Below are positions 1 through 10,124 of a stretch of DNA of 48,684 bases, in pieces. Source of the stretch: Woeseiaceae bacterium (GTDB lineage: Bacteria > Pseudomonadota > Gammaproteobacteria > Steroidobacterales > Woeseiaceae); NCBI GenBank assembly GCA_021773155.1, contig JAJFKQ010000253.1:1-48684 (forward strand), written 5' to 3'. The stretch's first letter is position 1; every line of letters starts with the position of its first letter. Under the pieces are notes generated by a model. The model did not search any database, had not been told where the DNA came from, and was given only the letters and a program-made list of their open reading frames with translations. A program made the translations under genes and the position numbers.

Positions 1-380
1 GCAAGATAGCGTTCAAGGCGCGCAACGTTGAAATCGCGGTTTGCTGACGTAACGATGAATAGTGTGTCTACATTGGCGGCAATAGCCTGAATATCGCCCG
101 CTGTACCTGCGGCCCGTCGCTGAAACAATGCGAACGGCTGCAGACGCGCCGTAATCTGAGATTGCTCTGCATCAATCAACACCCAGTCCCCAACGGTCAA
201 TCCCAGAGTCGCGCTGGTTCCGTGCAAATCAATTGACGTATGACCAGTTTCACCGGCAATTTCGACGCGCCCGCGATGCACGCTCATTACGCGCGCTGGT
301 GTATCAGCCCTGTCCGGGTCGACCTGCGACTGGAAATGCTGTCGCCAACCCAGCGTTGTTAACGAAACCTTGGTATTCAT
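1..380 (-). CDS. rsgA: Ribosome small subunit-dependent GTPase A, N-terminal part (truncated by window edge)
   Basis: Minus-strand translation from ATG at 380: MNTKVSLTTLGWRQHFQSQ...VGDWVLID...AANVDTLFIVTSANRDFNVARLERYLA, the RsgA OB-fold and the start of the GTPase domain; open to window edge. Confidence 0.85.
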   Translation of the reverse strand, partial: MNTKVSLTTLGWRQHFQSQVDPDRADTPARVMSVHRGRVEIAGETGHTSIDLHGTSATLGLTVGDWVLIDAEQSQITARLQPFALFQRRAAGTAGDIQAIAANVDTLFIVTSANRDFNVARLERYL

Positions 381-422
381 GAGATACACTGGATATCACG
401 ATACGTGTCTGTGGGGAAGGTC

Positions 423-1157
423 ATGAGCGTTGCTCTTGTTACCGGCGCGAGCTCCGGCATCGGTGCCGCGACCGCAATCGCTTTCGCCGAGGCCGGTTGG
501 GAAGTCATGGCGGCTGGGCGTGATGAAGGCCGACTGGAAGAAGTCGCGGATGTTTCCGACAGCATCGCGATCTGGACCGGCGACCTGACCGAGTCCGATG
601 ACTGCGATGAACTGATTGCCGATACCATTGACGAGTATGGAAGTCTCGATTGCCTCGTCAACAGTGCTGGAGTCATTATTCGCGCCAATGTCGCCGACAC
701 CAGCGACGAGGACTGGCGTTATACCATGGGCATCAATGTCGACGCCCCTTTCTACTTGAGCCGAGCCGCACTACCGCACTTGCTACAGTCCACCGGCAGC
801 ATCATCAATATTGCATCTGATTGGGGGCTTAAAGGTGGCGATCGTGCCGCGGCCTACTGCGCCAGCAAAGGCGCCATCATTCAACTCACGAGGGCGATGG
901 CGATCGACTACGCACGAGATGGGTTGCGCGTGAATGCCGTGTGTCCGGGTGACATCGATACGCCAATGCTGACCAACGAGGCAGACGACAAGGATATTGA
1001 TCTTGACGAGTTCCTGGCACAAGCGGCCGAGGAAAGTCCCAACGGCCGCATCGGTACGCCCGAGGAAGTCGCGTCACTGATCCTTTTCCTGGCCAGTGAC
1101 GCAGCAACGCACATCACCGGCACCACCATCCCGATCGACGGCGGTGGGTCGGCGTAA
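423..1157 (+). CDS. SDR family oxidoreductase
   Basis: TGASSGIG cofactor motif, YCASK catalytic motif, C-terminal GTTIPIDGG; ATG at 423 preferred over upstream GTG 405. Confidence 0.9.
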   Translation: MSVALVTGASSGIGAATAIAFAEAGWEVMAAGRDEGRLEEVADVSDSIAIWTGDLTESDDCDELIADTIDEYGSLDCLVNSAGVIIRANVADTSDEDWRYTMGINVDAPFYLSRAALPHLLQSTGSIINIASDWGLKGGDRAAAYCASKGAIIQLTRAMAIDYARDGLRVNAVCPGDIDTPMLTNEADDKDIDLDEFLAQAAEESPNGRIGTPEEVASLILFLASDAATHITGTTIPIDGGGSA

Positions 1158-1161
1158 CGCC

Positions 1162-2478
1162 TCAGACTCCGGAGAAATCGACATCCGCGAAGACCAGCGA
1201 TGGCGACAGCGTGGACGAGTACGGATAAATGTCATTGCCAACCATTTCCAGGCGACTGAACAAGTCCCGTAAATTACCCGTCACGTTCATCTCGCCCACC
1301 GGGCGACCAATCTGACCGTTCTCTATCATATGACCACGTATGCCCAGTGAGAAGTCACCGGTTGTCCTGTCGGCGTTTCCACCGAGCCAGGACGTCACGT
1401 AAACACCATCGCCAACATCGACCAACAACCCGGCGAGTGATTGTTCACCCGTACCAAGCCTTCGATTCGACGGCGAGCCTGTCGTGGGCCTCAACCCTGC
1501 TTTTCGACCGTAGTAAGTGTCAACATACAGATTCTTGATCACGCCGGCTTCGACGATAGGAATAGCCCGCGCCGATATGCCTTCGTTATCGTAATGACGT
1601 GACGAGAAACCACGTTTAATTAAAGGATCATCGACAATCGTCAGTGTGTCACTGAACGCTTTTTCGCCAACCAGCCCTCCCCAATAGGACTGTCCCTGCT
1701 GAACGCTTCGTGCGTTGGCAGGAGACAGCAGCCTGCCGATCAACGACCCAGCCACTCGCGAATCCACGACCATCGTCGTCTTGGCCGTCGGGCCTTTCTC
1801 CGAATTCAAGCGCGACAGCACTCGATTGAGCGCAGTGCTCGCGACGATTGTGGCTTCTGGCAAACTGGCAACATGGGGGTTGCCGACGTAGAAGCCGTCT
1901 TCCGCTCGCTTATCGCCCTTGTCCATCATGGTGATGCTCGATCCGTACCAGCAGTAGGTGGATTGCTGAGTACCGGAAAAGCCGTTGCTACTGACTGAAG
2001 CTGACAAACTGCTACCGTCGTAGACACCTGCAGTCGCGGAAATAACTTTCTCATTATCCCTGGCGACAGTATCGAGTTCTTCACACCAGGCAAGCCGTTG
2101 GTCGCGCGTGATCTCTGCAACGGCAGGGTCCACGAGGTCCAGATCAATGTCGGGTCTGTTCTGAAACAGCTCTTCCGGCGTGATTTTCCGGAAATCATCA
2201 GGCTCCAGCGCTTTGGTAATCGCAACCGCTTCAGCGACAAAACTCTTAAGCCTTTCAGTATTCAAGTCGGTGGTCTGGTGGCTCGAGTAACGACCTGCTG
2301 CAAACACCTGTATGCCGAGACCCTGCGATGTCGTGTCCTTTACTTTCTCGAGAGCACCATCACGATACTCGAAGGTGACATCGCGGCTTTGTCTGATCGA
2401 TGCCGCGACTTCATCAGCGCCGGCAGCTTTGGCGAGTTCAACGGCTTTGAGCGCCTGGTTTGTAAGATCAACTGACAT
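1162..2478 (-). CDS. TldE/PmbA-type metallopeptidase-family protein
   Basis: 438 aa, TldD/PmbA family sequence; no signal peptide visible; start overlaps the stop of the upstream TldD gene. Confidence 0.85.
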   Translation of the reverse strand: MSVDLTNQALKAVELAKAAGADEVAASIRQSRDVTFEYRDGALEKVKDTTSQGLGIQVFAAGRYSSHQTTDLNTERLKSFVAEAVAITKALEPDDFRKITPEELFQNRPDIDLDLVDPAVAEITRDQRLAWCEELDTVARDNEKVISATAGVYDGSSLSASVSSNGFSGTQQSTYCWYGSSITMMDKGDKRAEDGFYVGNPHVASLPEATIVASTALNRVLSRLNSEKGPTAKTTMVVDSRVAGSLIGRLLSPANARSVQQGQSYWGGLVGEKAFSDTLTIVDDPLIKRGFSSRHYDNEGISARAIPIVEAGVIKNLYVDTYYGRKAGLRPTTGSPSNRRLGTGEQSLAGLLVDVGDGVYVTSWLGGNADRTTGDFSLGIRGHMIENGQIGRPVGEMNVTGNLRDLFSRLEMVGNDIYPYSSTLSPSLVFADVDFSGV

Positions 2479-4009
2479 TTTCGCCTCCTACAGTCATCTT
2501 GGAGACAAGAACAGTTGGGATACCCTGTGACACCGGCACGCTCTGCCCATTCTTGCCGCAAGTCCAGCCACCCGTATCCAGCCTGGCATCGTTTGCAACC
2601 ATCGTGATTCGTTTCAGCGACTCCGGTCCATTGCCGATGATATTGACATCCTTGATAGGCGCGGTGATCTTGCCACCCTCGACCATCCATCCGTTCTTGA
2701 CGTAGAACGTATAGTCGCCAGCTCCAATCTGTACCTGACCGTTGGTGTAGGTTTCACAAATAATGCCGTGGTCGACTGCGGCAATGATCTCGTCCTTCGT
2801 GTGCGGACCGTCTTCCATGAACGTACAACTCATACGCGGCATCGGTGCATATTGATAGGACTGGCGACGACCCGATCCCGTCGGCTTGAGGTCGTATTGT
2901 TTCGCGCTGATTTTATCGTGGAGATAGGATTTCAGTATGCCGTTCTCGACCATTACGGTTCGGCCGGCCTTGTTGCCCTCGTCGTCGTAATTCAGAGCGC
3001 CGCGTTCGTGCGGGATATCTGCCTGATCAACGACCGTTACGAATGGCTCGGCAACCTTCTTGCCCATCATGTCGGAATAAATACTGGTGCCCTTGCGGTT
3101 AAAGTCGGCTTCCATTCCGTGACCAATCGCCTCATGCAGCAAAATACCGCTCGCACCTGCTGCCAAAATGACGGGCATCTCGCCTGCCGGCGGGCGTTTT
3201 GCCTCGAACTGGATCATCGTACGATCGACAGCTTCATCGACCATCTTTAACAGCCGCTCCTCTGAGAACCAGGAAAACTCTTCGCGTGCGGCAATATTCG
3301 AATAGCCGGACTGGGTTTCGTCGCCCTTCTTCGCGGTAATGACAACCGTCACACGAGCCATGGGACGGTGATCAGTGACGAGCTTACCGTCCAGTGTCGC
3401 AATCATGACGCGTTCATCACCATCACCCCAATACACAGCAACTTTCTCGATCGCGGGGTCCTTCGACTTCGCGTGCTGCTCGATAAACTTCATGACTGGC
3501 AGTTTCTGATCGACGCCGACATCAGCCCACGGCACAGTCGTTGTGTACAAATTGCCCGTCTCCAGCGGATTGAACGACTGCGGAGCAACGATTTGACTAC
3601 CGGATGCTATTGCAGATGCGGTTTGTGCTGCGGCGAGCATTGATTGCAGGGTCAGGTCTTCCGTAAACGCATAGCCCGTCTGATCACCGATAACTACGCG
3701 TAAGCCCACACCTTGCTGAATTCCGGAATTCGCACTGCTGACGATGCCATCCTCGAGAGTCAGAGAATTATTTCGCGTATGCTGAAAGTACAGGTCAGCA
3801 TTGTCCGCGCCTCGCGATGTCAGTTCCGACATCACTCGTGCGACCACTGCCTGATCGACACCGAACCAATCCATGAACGGATTCTCGGGCGTCGCGGATG
3901 CGATTGCTGTCGCGGTCTGTATCCCACAACCGGATAAAAAGCCCGGCATCGTAACAATCGCGCTGCCAGCAGCGACGGAACCGAGAAAATCTCTGCGTTT
4001 AATGGTCAT
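2468..4009 (-). CDS. tldD: TldD family metallopeptidase with Tat/lipoprotein-like N-terminus
   Basis: HEAIGH motif (LLHEAIGHGMEADFNRKGTSIYSDMMGKKV); N-terminus MTIKRRDFLGSVAAGSAIVTMPGFLSGCG has twin-arginine and LSGC lipobox-like features. Confidence 0.85.
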   Translation of the reverse strand: MTIKRRDFLGSVAAGSAIVTMPGFLSGCGIQTATAIASATPENPFMDWFGVDQAVVARVMSELTSRGADNADLYFQHTRNNSLTLEDGIVSSANSGIQQGVGLRVVIGDQTGYAFTEDLTLQSMLAAAQTASAIASGSQIVAPQSFNPLETGNLYTTTVPWADVGVDQKLPVMKFIEQHAKSKDPAIEKVAVYWGDGDERVMIATLDGKLVTDHRPMARVTVVITAKKGDETQSGYSNIAAREEFSWFSEERLLKMVDEAVDRTMIQFEAKRPPAGEMPVILAAGASGILLHEAIGHGMEADFNRKGTSIYSDMMGKKVAEPFVTVVDQADIPHERGALNYDDEGNKAGRTVMVENGILKSYLHDKISAKQYDLKPTGSGRRQSYQYAPMPRMSCTFMEDGPHTKDEIIAAVDHGIICETYTNGQVQIGAGDYTFYVKNGWMVEGGKITAPIKDVNIIGNGPESLKRITMVANDARLDTGGWTCGKNGQSVPVSQGIPTVLVSKMTVGGENVS

Positions 4010-4066
4010 AATTATCCCCTGAATTGACCCTTTTTAGATGCAACAAGGGCCTGAAACGTTGCAAAC

Positions 4067-4657
4067 CTATGCGCGCCTTGCGAGTGCTAATCCTATTCCT
4101 GCAGTAGTCAGAAAAACACCGGTGATTTTGTTTCGCAAACGCGAATATCGAGTGAGTAATTTGCGGGCTGAACTGGCGAACAATGCCCACGTCAGGTCAC
4201 CAAGAAAAATAACGCCGAGAAAAACGGCGCCAACCAGCGCAAACTGATTCGCCGAGCCACCGTCGACGAACTGTGGCAGAAAGGCCGCATTGAATAACAA
4301 AGTCTTTGGATTGATAGCCGCCAGCATGCAGCCGCGCAAGAACATCACCGGCGCTGCCGTAATCTTTTCAAGGCCTGTTGCCGGTTCGCGCCAGGTCCGA
4401 ATGCCAAGCCAGATCAGATAAACCACACCTGTCCAGCGTATCCAGGTCAATGCGCCGGCGGCGAGTTCGACTAACGTCGCCATGCCGACGACGACGAATC
4501 CTAGTTGCAAAGCTATACCAGCCGTTGTGCCGAGGACCGTCATCACACCCATGCGAAAGCCATGCTGCAGGCTGTTCGCAACGATTAGCGCAACGTTCGG
4601 TCCCGGAATCATCACCAGAGCGGTCGTCGCGATGACAAGTGAGGCCAATTCAGCCAA
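4067..4657 (-). CDS. LysE family amino-acid exporter
   Basis: LVMIPGPNVALIVANSLQHGFRMG motif and multi-TM; a TTG at 4657 with GGAGGAGG SD (4663-4670) fits better than the ORF-track start 4714, which overlaps the M50 gene. Confidence 0.8.
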   Translation of the reverse strand: MAELASLVIATTALVMIPGPNVALIVANSLQHGFRMGVMTVLGTTAGIALQLGFVVVGMATLVELAAGALTWIRWTGVVYLIWLGIRTWREPATGLEKITAAPVMFLRGCMLAAINPKTLLFNAAFLPQFVDGGSANQFALVGAVFLGVIFLGDLTWALFASSARKLLTRYSRLRNKITGVFLTTAGIGLALARRA

Positions 4658-4676
4658 AAAAACCTCCTCCTGGAGT

Positions 4677-5345
4677 CTAAATCCCTGCCAGGCCGAAAAA
4701 GAAACCAGCGACAATCATAATGATCGGGCCAACGATCTTCCAAAGTACGCCAAGCACCATGAGCGCAATGATAATCATTAGTCCATAAGGCTCGATCTGG
4801 TCAAAGCTGGCCGCCGTCCTTGGCGACAGGAAGCCACTTAATACGCGACCACCATCCAGCGGCGGGATCGGCAGCATGTTGAAAACGGCCAGAATGACGT
4901 TAAAAAAGACGCCGAAATACGCCATATACAGTAATAATTCCGCTGTCCCCGCACCGCGACTCATGTTGCTGGCAATAGCCAGCACGAGTGTCCAGATTGC
5001 AGCCATCGCAATATTTGATGCTGGTCCCGCTGCGGCGACGATAGCCATATCCCGACGTGGTTTTCGAAAGTTTCGAGCTGCGACGGGCACCGGTTTCGCC
5101 CAGCCAAAAAGAAACAAGGGCCCGCCGGAAACCTTGGCCATCGCAAGCAGTGCCAGTGGCACCAGCACTGTGCCTATTGGATCGATATGCTTCAGAGGGT
5201 TCAGCGTCAGCCGTCCGAGCATCTCCGCAGTTCGGTCACCAAAGAAGCGTGCCGCGTAGCCGTGAGATGCCTCGTGTACGGTAATCGCGAATAACGCGGG
5301 AATAGCATAGATAACAATCGACTGAAATATTGACAGATTCTGCAT
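4677..5345 (-). CDS. Site-2 protease family (M50) membrane metalloprotease
   Basis: HEASHGYAARFFGD (HExxH) and NMLPIPPLDGGRVLSGFL (second metal motif); multi-TM. Confidence 0.88.
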   Translation of the reverse strand: MQNLSIFQSIVIYAIPALFAITVHEASHGYAARFFGDRTAEMLGRLTLNPLKHIDPIGTVLVPLALLAMAKVSGGPLFLFGWAKPVPVAARNFRKPRRDMAIVAAAGPASNIAMAAIWTLVLAIASNMSRGAGTAELLLYMAYFGVFFNVILAVFNMLPIPPLDGGRVLSGFLSPRTAASFDQIEPYGLMIIIALMVLGVLWKIVGPIIMIVAGFFFGLAGI

Positions 5346-5413
5346 ACAACTCTTCTACAAACTTGATCAATGCAACCTTAGCATTACTGAATTCCGGCGT
5401 CGCGATGTCGACC

Positions 5414-7114
5414 TCACCAGCCGCCGCCTCCGCCACCACCGCCTCCGCCACCGGAGGAGCCACCACCGCCGCCACCCGACGACGAACCCGGTGCCGTGAC
5501 CGAAGAACTGACAGCAGAATTCAGACCGCTTGAAAGTCCATTCGTTGCTTTCGACAGGTTCGATGAATTCCACTTGCCGTCGTACCAGCTTGGACTGTAG
5601 GACTTGCCACCGGGTTCCCGAATTGAAGCCAGCAGACTGGCGAATCGTTCGGACCACTGTTGATCAACACCCAGCGCCAATGCGAAAGGAAGATAAGTCT
5701 CGAAGAGTGCCGGCGTTTTTGCTGGTGGATTGCGAAGATTGAGTTCCTCTTTCTCGGCAATTTCAAGGTAATCCTTGAAGCCGAGCATTTCATCGAGCAG
5801 TTTTCTGCCGCGCATCGTCGGTCGCTTCATAATGATGGCGAAGAAAATCATGGTAAGGAACATAAGGGCGATCGTAGCAACAACCAGAAACGTCGGCCCG
5901 TTACCCGTTTTCAGCGCAAGAACCGTGGCCACCAGAACAATCACGATCGCCGGAATATTCAGAGCACCGTTGGTACGAAAATATTTCTGGTTGTAGTCGG
6001 CCGCAAGCGATTTCTTATGCTCACTGCGAGCCTTGCCGAGTAATTCGTGATTGAATTGCTTCAGCGTTACAACATCGTCCTCTTTGAACAACGCGGCGTA
6101 CAGCTCTTTCTCACCGGCCGCAAGACTCGGACGGAGCGGCCCGGACTCCAGCTTCCTGACGGAATGCGTACCCCCCTTCTTCTTGATTTCCAGATAACCT
6201 TTGACGGCGAGGTTAACGATAGCGGCCGTCATCACCTTATCGTCGTAGTACATCTGTCGGATGTAGCGCAGTGACGCCGGAGAAAAGTCCTTCGGTGGGT
6301 CGTATCGAGTAATGACGACACCTTCGTCGGGATCCTTGCCGTGGCTACGCCAGACCGGGATGTAATAGGCAAACAAAAGTAGCAAGCCAATGACGGCTAT
6401 CAGCAGGTTGCGATTGTCGCTGAGTAACCAGCCAATGCGTTGCATTGGTGTGGGCTCGACAACCAGGCCTTTTGGCCAGCCAACAACAATTGTTATGCCG
6501 TGCGCAGCCGGTAGTGGATTGTCAGCACTGAAGTGAACCGCCCCCGCCTCATCCATGTAACGGCTGTATTCCTGCGCCTTGGATCCGAGTCGGCCTGTAT
6601 ACCCCTCGACCATAATTGAGTCACGAGGCGCATCAAATTCCAGCGTTACGGTCACACTCGCTTTGTCGATCGGAAATGCCCAGCGATTACCGGTGACGTT
6701 CCAGTAGAGCTCATCGTGCTCATCAAAAAACCCGAGCATCCTGTTGGCGCGATACCGGTAAGTGTAGGTATGTATACCTGGCTCGAGCATTCGATTCTTG
6801 CCACCGAAATAAATACGAATATCACGTCGGTTTCGTACCGTGTGAAAGGACTCCGGCATTTCGTTACGCGACACCGCGAGTGGCTCAACCGTAATCTCGT
6901 AGCTGTTACCCAGACGGTCTTCATACTCCACCGGAAAATCGCGATAGATTCCACGCCGAATCTGATTGCCCTCGGCGCGTACCTGTATCGTCTCCGTTAC
7001 TTCGATCATGCCGTCGGTGAACACCCGAACGTCGCTGTGGAAATTCAGGATTCGCTCGTCGGAAATTGCTGCTGTTGAAAGTAACAGTGACAGAATTGCG
7101 ACTAATTTTTTCAT
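5414..7114 (-). CDS. DUF2207 domain-containing membrane protein with poly-Gly C-terminal tail
   Basis: Signal peptide, DUF2207-like N-terminal domain ([29 protein letters not shown]), TM helices, C-terminus [22 protein letters not shown]. Confidence 0.85.
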   Translation of the reverse strand: MKKLVAILSLLLSTAAISDERILNFHSDVRVFTDGMIEVTETIQVRAEGNQIRRGIYRDFPVEYEDRLGNSYEITVEPLAVSRNEMPESFHTVRNRRDIRIYFGGKNRMLEPGIHTYTYRYRANRMLGFFDEHDELYWNVTGNRWAFPIDKASVTVTLEFDAPRDSIMVEGYTGRLGSKAQEYSRYMDEAGAVHFSADNPLPAAHGITIVVGWPKGLVVEPTPMQRIGWLLSDNRNLLIAVIGLLLLFAYYIPVWRSHGKDPDEGVVITRYDPPKDFSPASLRYIRQMYYDDKVMTAAIVNLAVKGYLEIKKKGGTHSVRKLESGPLRPSLAAGEKELYAALFKEDDVVTLKQFNHELLGKARSEHKKSLAADYNQKYFRTNGALNIPAIVIVLVATVLALKTGNGPTFLVVATIALMFLTMIFFAIIMKRPTMRGRKLLDEMLGFKDYLEIAEKEELNLRNPPAKTPALFETYLPFALALGVDQQWSERFASLLASIREPGGKSYSPSWYDGKWNSSNLSKATNGLSSGLNSAVSSSVTAPGSSSGGGGGGSSGGGGGGGGGGGW

Positions 7115-7674
7115 TCGATATTCCCCAGATCGACCAGCGGGACATTCGCGGCTTCATCTGAAGTTTTCTGGAAAAATTCTTTTGGCCCGAAATTGAACCA
7201 GCCGGCAATGACGGTGCTCGGCACGGTTTCAGTCAAGGTGTTGTAATCGCGAACTGAGCCGTTGTAATAGCGCCGCGCAAACTGCAGGTAGTTCTCGGTT
7301 TCGACGAGTTCGTTTTGCAGGTTGAGGAAGTTTTCGCTTGCTTTCAGGTCAGGATAGTTCTCGGCCAGCGCGATAATACGATCCAGGCCGGCGCTCAACT
7401 TTTCTTCGAGCTTTCCTTTCGCGCGAACCTCGGCGGTCTGCATCGCTTCGGTACGCAAAACGGTTACGGCTTCGAGCGTCGCTTTTTCGTATTGGGCGTA
7501 CTGCTTAACTGCGGCTACCAGCCTTGGAACCAGGTCGTGGCGACGCTGCAACTGAACGTCTATGTCACTCCAGGCTGTTTTTACTCTGTTACGACCGCCA
7601 ATGAGGCGATTGTAAAGCCATGCGCCAAAGAGGAATATCGCAGTTGCCGCAGCGATGGCGGCAACTTCAATCAC
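7111..7674 (-). CDS. LemA family protein
   Basis: N-terminal TM then [44 protein letters not shown]; directly upstream of DUF2207 gene with start/stop overlap. Confidence 0.9.
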   Translation of the reverse strand: MIEVAAIAAATAIFLFGAWLYNRLIGGRNRVKTAWSDIDVQLQRRHDLVPRLVAAVKQYAQYEKATLEAVTVLRTEAMQTAEVRAKGKLEEKLSAGLDRIIALAENYPDLKASENFLNLQNELVETENYLQFARRYYNGSVRDYNTLTETVPSTVIAGWFNFGPKEFFQKTSDEAANVPLVDLGNIE

Positions 7675-7919
7675 TCCTCGGAGTTCTCCTGCTCGTCCTT
7701 GGTGCCCTCGTCGTCCTCACGAACCTCTTCGGCCTGCTTTCCTTCGGCCAGAGCTTTGTGCTCTTCAATTCGGGCTTTGTGTTCCATTTTTTCCCGGTGT
7801 TCGGTCGCTACCTGGGTTCGTTCAGCCATGTTATCTGCGGGCTTGTCGGCAAAGACACTGGTGGACAGCAGGCTTGCGCTTATAATCAACAACAGTTGTG
7901 ACGCTCTGAGTATATTCAT
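7671..7919 (-). CDS. Small secreted, highly charged hypothetical protein (82 aa)
   Basis: Signal peptide MNILRASQLLLIISASLLSTSVFA then Glu/Lys-rich helix-like sequence; stop overlaps lemA start (ATGA). Confidence 0.65.
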   Translation of the reverse strand: MNILRASQLLLIISASLLSTSVFADKPADNMAERTQVATEHREKMEHKARIEEHKALAEGKQAEEVREDDEGTKDEQENSEE

Positions 7920-7996
7920 GGTCTCTTCCTATTCGCTGAAATATCGAACCAGTTTAGCAGAATTGACGCGAAGCATGCTCGCAAGGCACGTATTGA

Positions 7997-9136
7997 TTAG
8001 TACCAGAAAGTGAAAAAGATCTGGAATATATCGGCGTCGAGCTTGTACAGCGGTTCATCACCAATGGGTGCGAGTGCAGTCAGGTCAGAAAAATTATCAT
8101 AGTCGACGTGCAGCAGGTCGACTGAGGCCGTTACTTTCGCCTTCTTGATAAAACCCCAATCATTGCCATCGTCATTCAGAAGTTCGTACGCTGCTTTCAA
8201 CTTGAAGGTGTAACTTTGTAGCGCGCTAAGTTCTTTATCGCGACCGCGAAAGTTAGTCGCCTCCGAACGCGAAAACAGGTCACTGTAAAAATGTGCGCCG
8301 GTTTGTGTGTGGTATCTGAACTTGCCGGTGAACGTAAAGTCACCCCACGGGTGAATGTAAGTCAGCGCTGCTGTATGACCTTCGATATCCCAGGTGTCGA
8401 TGAAGTAGCGATACTCGCCTTCGATCGCTGCGCGGTATGGCAGGTAATAGCGGGCACGAAGTCCCAGCGCGTTACTGGTGCGTGTGTTCGGATACAACTC
8501 GGGCTCGAAGCTGTAGCCCAGAGCGCTACCGAGGTCCGTGTAGCGTACGGAACGATACGGGTTATTGAGGTAACCCTCGTCAGTGATCGTTTCGAAATTC
8601 AATGTCGAGATCAGGTTCTTGGTCAGAACCTGTGTAAGGCCGATACTGTAAATCTGTTTGTCGAGATTGCGCTCGAACGAGGGATCATCAGAGCGCCGCA
8701 CAAGATCGTCGCCCAGGGCATAGCCCAGAGTCAGCGTCGTGAGATCCCCGAACATATCCTGGCTTACGGAAAAGCTAACCGTCTCGGCATCGTAGTCGGA
8801 CTCTTCACTACTAACGTAGTTGACGCGCATGGTCGTATTGCCACGCAGGTAATCCATGCCCAGTGACCATTGCTTACGTTCTTCGGTATAAGGGCTCGCT
8901 GTGGTGATGACATCAATTGATGCCGAGCTGACCATATCGACGTAGTAGTTACCGACGACGGAAACACTCTTGCCTATTTTTTTTCGTACCAGGATGGATG
9001 GCCCATCAATTTCGACACCACCACCGTCGTAGAGGTGATACAGAACGTCGGCGCGGTCTTCTGGCAAAACTCCCGCAACCACAGTGCCAGTCATCGCCAG
9101 CAGCAGTGCAGTCAGGGATAGTCGTCGTAATATCAT
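7997..9136 (-). CDS. DUF3570-like predicted outer-membrane beta-barrel protein
   Basis: Signal peptide, alternating beta-strand pattern, C-terminal aromatic FFTFWY; adjacent to DUF4266 gene, a known neighbour. Confidence 0.8.
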   Translation of the reverse strand: MILRRLSLTALLLAMTGTVVAGVLPEDRADVLYHLYDGGGVEIDGPSILVRKKIGKSVSVVGNYYVDMVSSASIDVITTASPYTEERKQWSLGMDYLRGNTTMRVNYVSSEESDYDAETVSFSVSQDMFGDLTTLTLGYALGDDLVRRSDDPSFERNLDKQIYSIGLTQVLTKNLISTLNFETITDEGYLNNPYRSVRYTDLGSALGYSFEPELYPNTRTSNALGLRARYYLPYRAAIEGEYRYFIDTWDIEGHTAALTYIHPWGDFTFTGKFRYHTQTGAHFYSDLFSRSEATNFRGRDKELSALQSYTFKLKAAYELLNDDGNDWGFIKKAKVTASVDLLHVDYDNFSDLTALAPIGDEPLYKLDADIFQIFFTFWY

Positions 9137-9154
9137 CGCCGAATCTTCTTGAAT

Positions 9155-9403
9155 CTAGTTACAGCCGCAGCCGCCGCCGGCGGCGCCTTCGCCACCGCGT
9201 GCGCCTTCTCGGGCTTCGTAGACGTGCTGAATATAAGATGTCGACACAGCGTCACCTTCCAACGCCATAATCGGGTCGGCAAGCTTGTCACGCTCGTAGG
9301 GCTTCACCCAGGGCTCAATCGGCCCGCAAGCGGAGAGGCCCATCAGCACCAGCAGTGCTAACAAAACACGTCCTGTCGATCGCTTGTTCATAATCATTTC
9401 CAT
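9155..9403 (-). CDS. DUF4266 domain-containing small lipoprotein
   Basis: Lipobox LSAC; CGPIEPWVKPYERDKLADPIMALEGDAVSTSYIQHVYEAREGARGGEGAAGGGCGCN is characteristic of DUF4266. Confidence 0.85.
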   Translation of the reverse strand: MEMIMNKRSTGRVLLALLVLMGLSACGPIEPWVKPYERDKLADPIMALEGDAVSTSYIQHVYEAREGARGGEGAAGGGCGCN

Positions 9404-9443
9404 ACTTTAACGACGCTTCCGAAGCCGGACTGTGACCGCCGCC

Positions 9444-10124
9444 TCAGAAGAACACCGTGAGGCCAAGATGGCCTTCAAGATTGTGAGCTGTCTTCTCTTC
9501 GCCGAGCAGATCGATGTCAAACAGATGATCCCGGAAATCGAGGTGCAAAGCGACAGAGTCAGTCAACAGGAATCGGTAGCCAGCACCTACGTTAACAGTA
9601 AACCGGTCATCGCCAGCAAAGTCCGTCGAGCCAAGACCGGCGATCAGGTATAAGTTTGTGTTATATGCATGTCCCTCTCCGAGGAACACCTCCCCGGGGA
9701 GAATGTTGTAACCGAGATTCAGGTTGTAATACGTCATCGTGCGTTGGCTATCGGTGATGAGCCGCGCACCGCCCGACAAAACCTCAAAGCTCGTCAGGCC
9801 ACCGTCCGACTGGCCAACCGTACCCTCAACGAAGAAACCTTCCGTAATGTGGTAAGCAAGACGTACGCCGTAGGAGATGTTTGAACCAAAGTCTTCGATA
9901 CCCATGACGCCGACGTAGCCGCCCACTTCGAAGTCCTCACGGTCTATCGCCGGCTCTTTAATTTCCCGACGCTCAACCTGAGGATCAATCACTTGTCCAG
10001 GCGGTTCAGCAGAAGGAGGCGGCGCCTCTTCCCGGCCGAAACCAAAAAGATTTTTTGTTGCAGCACAGCCCGACAGGCCAACAATGGCAACAATTAGAAA
10101 AAGAACGCGAAACCGACTTTCCAT
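9444..10124 (-). CDS. Outer membrane beta-barrel lipoprotein
   Basis: Lipobox LSGC; VGGYVGVMGIEDFG...LGYNILPGEVFLG...; C-terminal LTVFF; OmpA/OprF-like barrel pattern. Confidence 0.75.
   Translation of the reverse strand: MESRFRVLFLIVAIVGLSGCAATKNLFGFGREEAPPPSAEPPGQVIDPQVERREIKEPAIDREDFEVGGYVGVMGIEDFGSNISYGVRLAYHITEGFFVEGTVGQSDGGLTSFEVLSGGARLITDSQRTMTYYNLNLGYNILPGEVFLGEGHAYNTNLYLIAGLGSTDFAGDDRFTVNVGAGYRFLLTDSVALHLDFRDHLFDIDLLGEEKTAHNLEGHLGLTVFF

Noticed and set aside
2768-3250. 160-aa plus-strand ORF within tldD
   Set aside because: Shadow ORF inside a conserved gene.
5414-5500. GGC/GGT-rich low-complexity repeat as a possible mobile or CRISPR-like repeat
   Set aside because: It simply encodes the poly-Gly tail common in DUF2207 proteins.
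9074-9089. Minus-strand TGGCACTGTGGTTGCG resembling a sigma-54 site
   Set aside because: Lies inside the DUF3570 signal-peptide coding region and mismatches R and W positions; likely chance.
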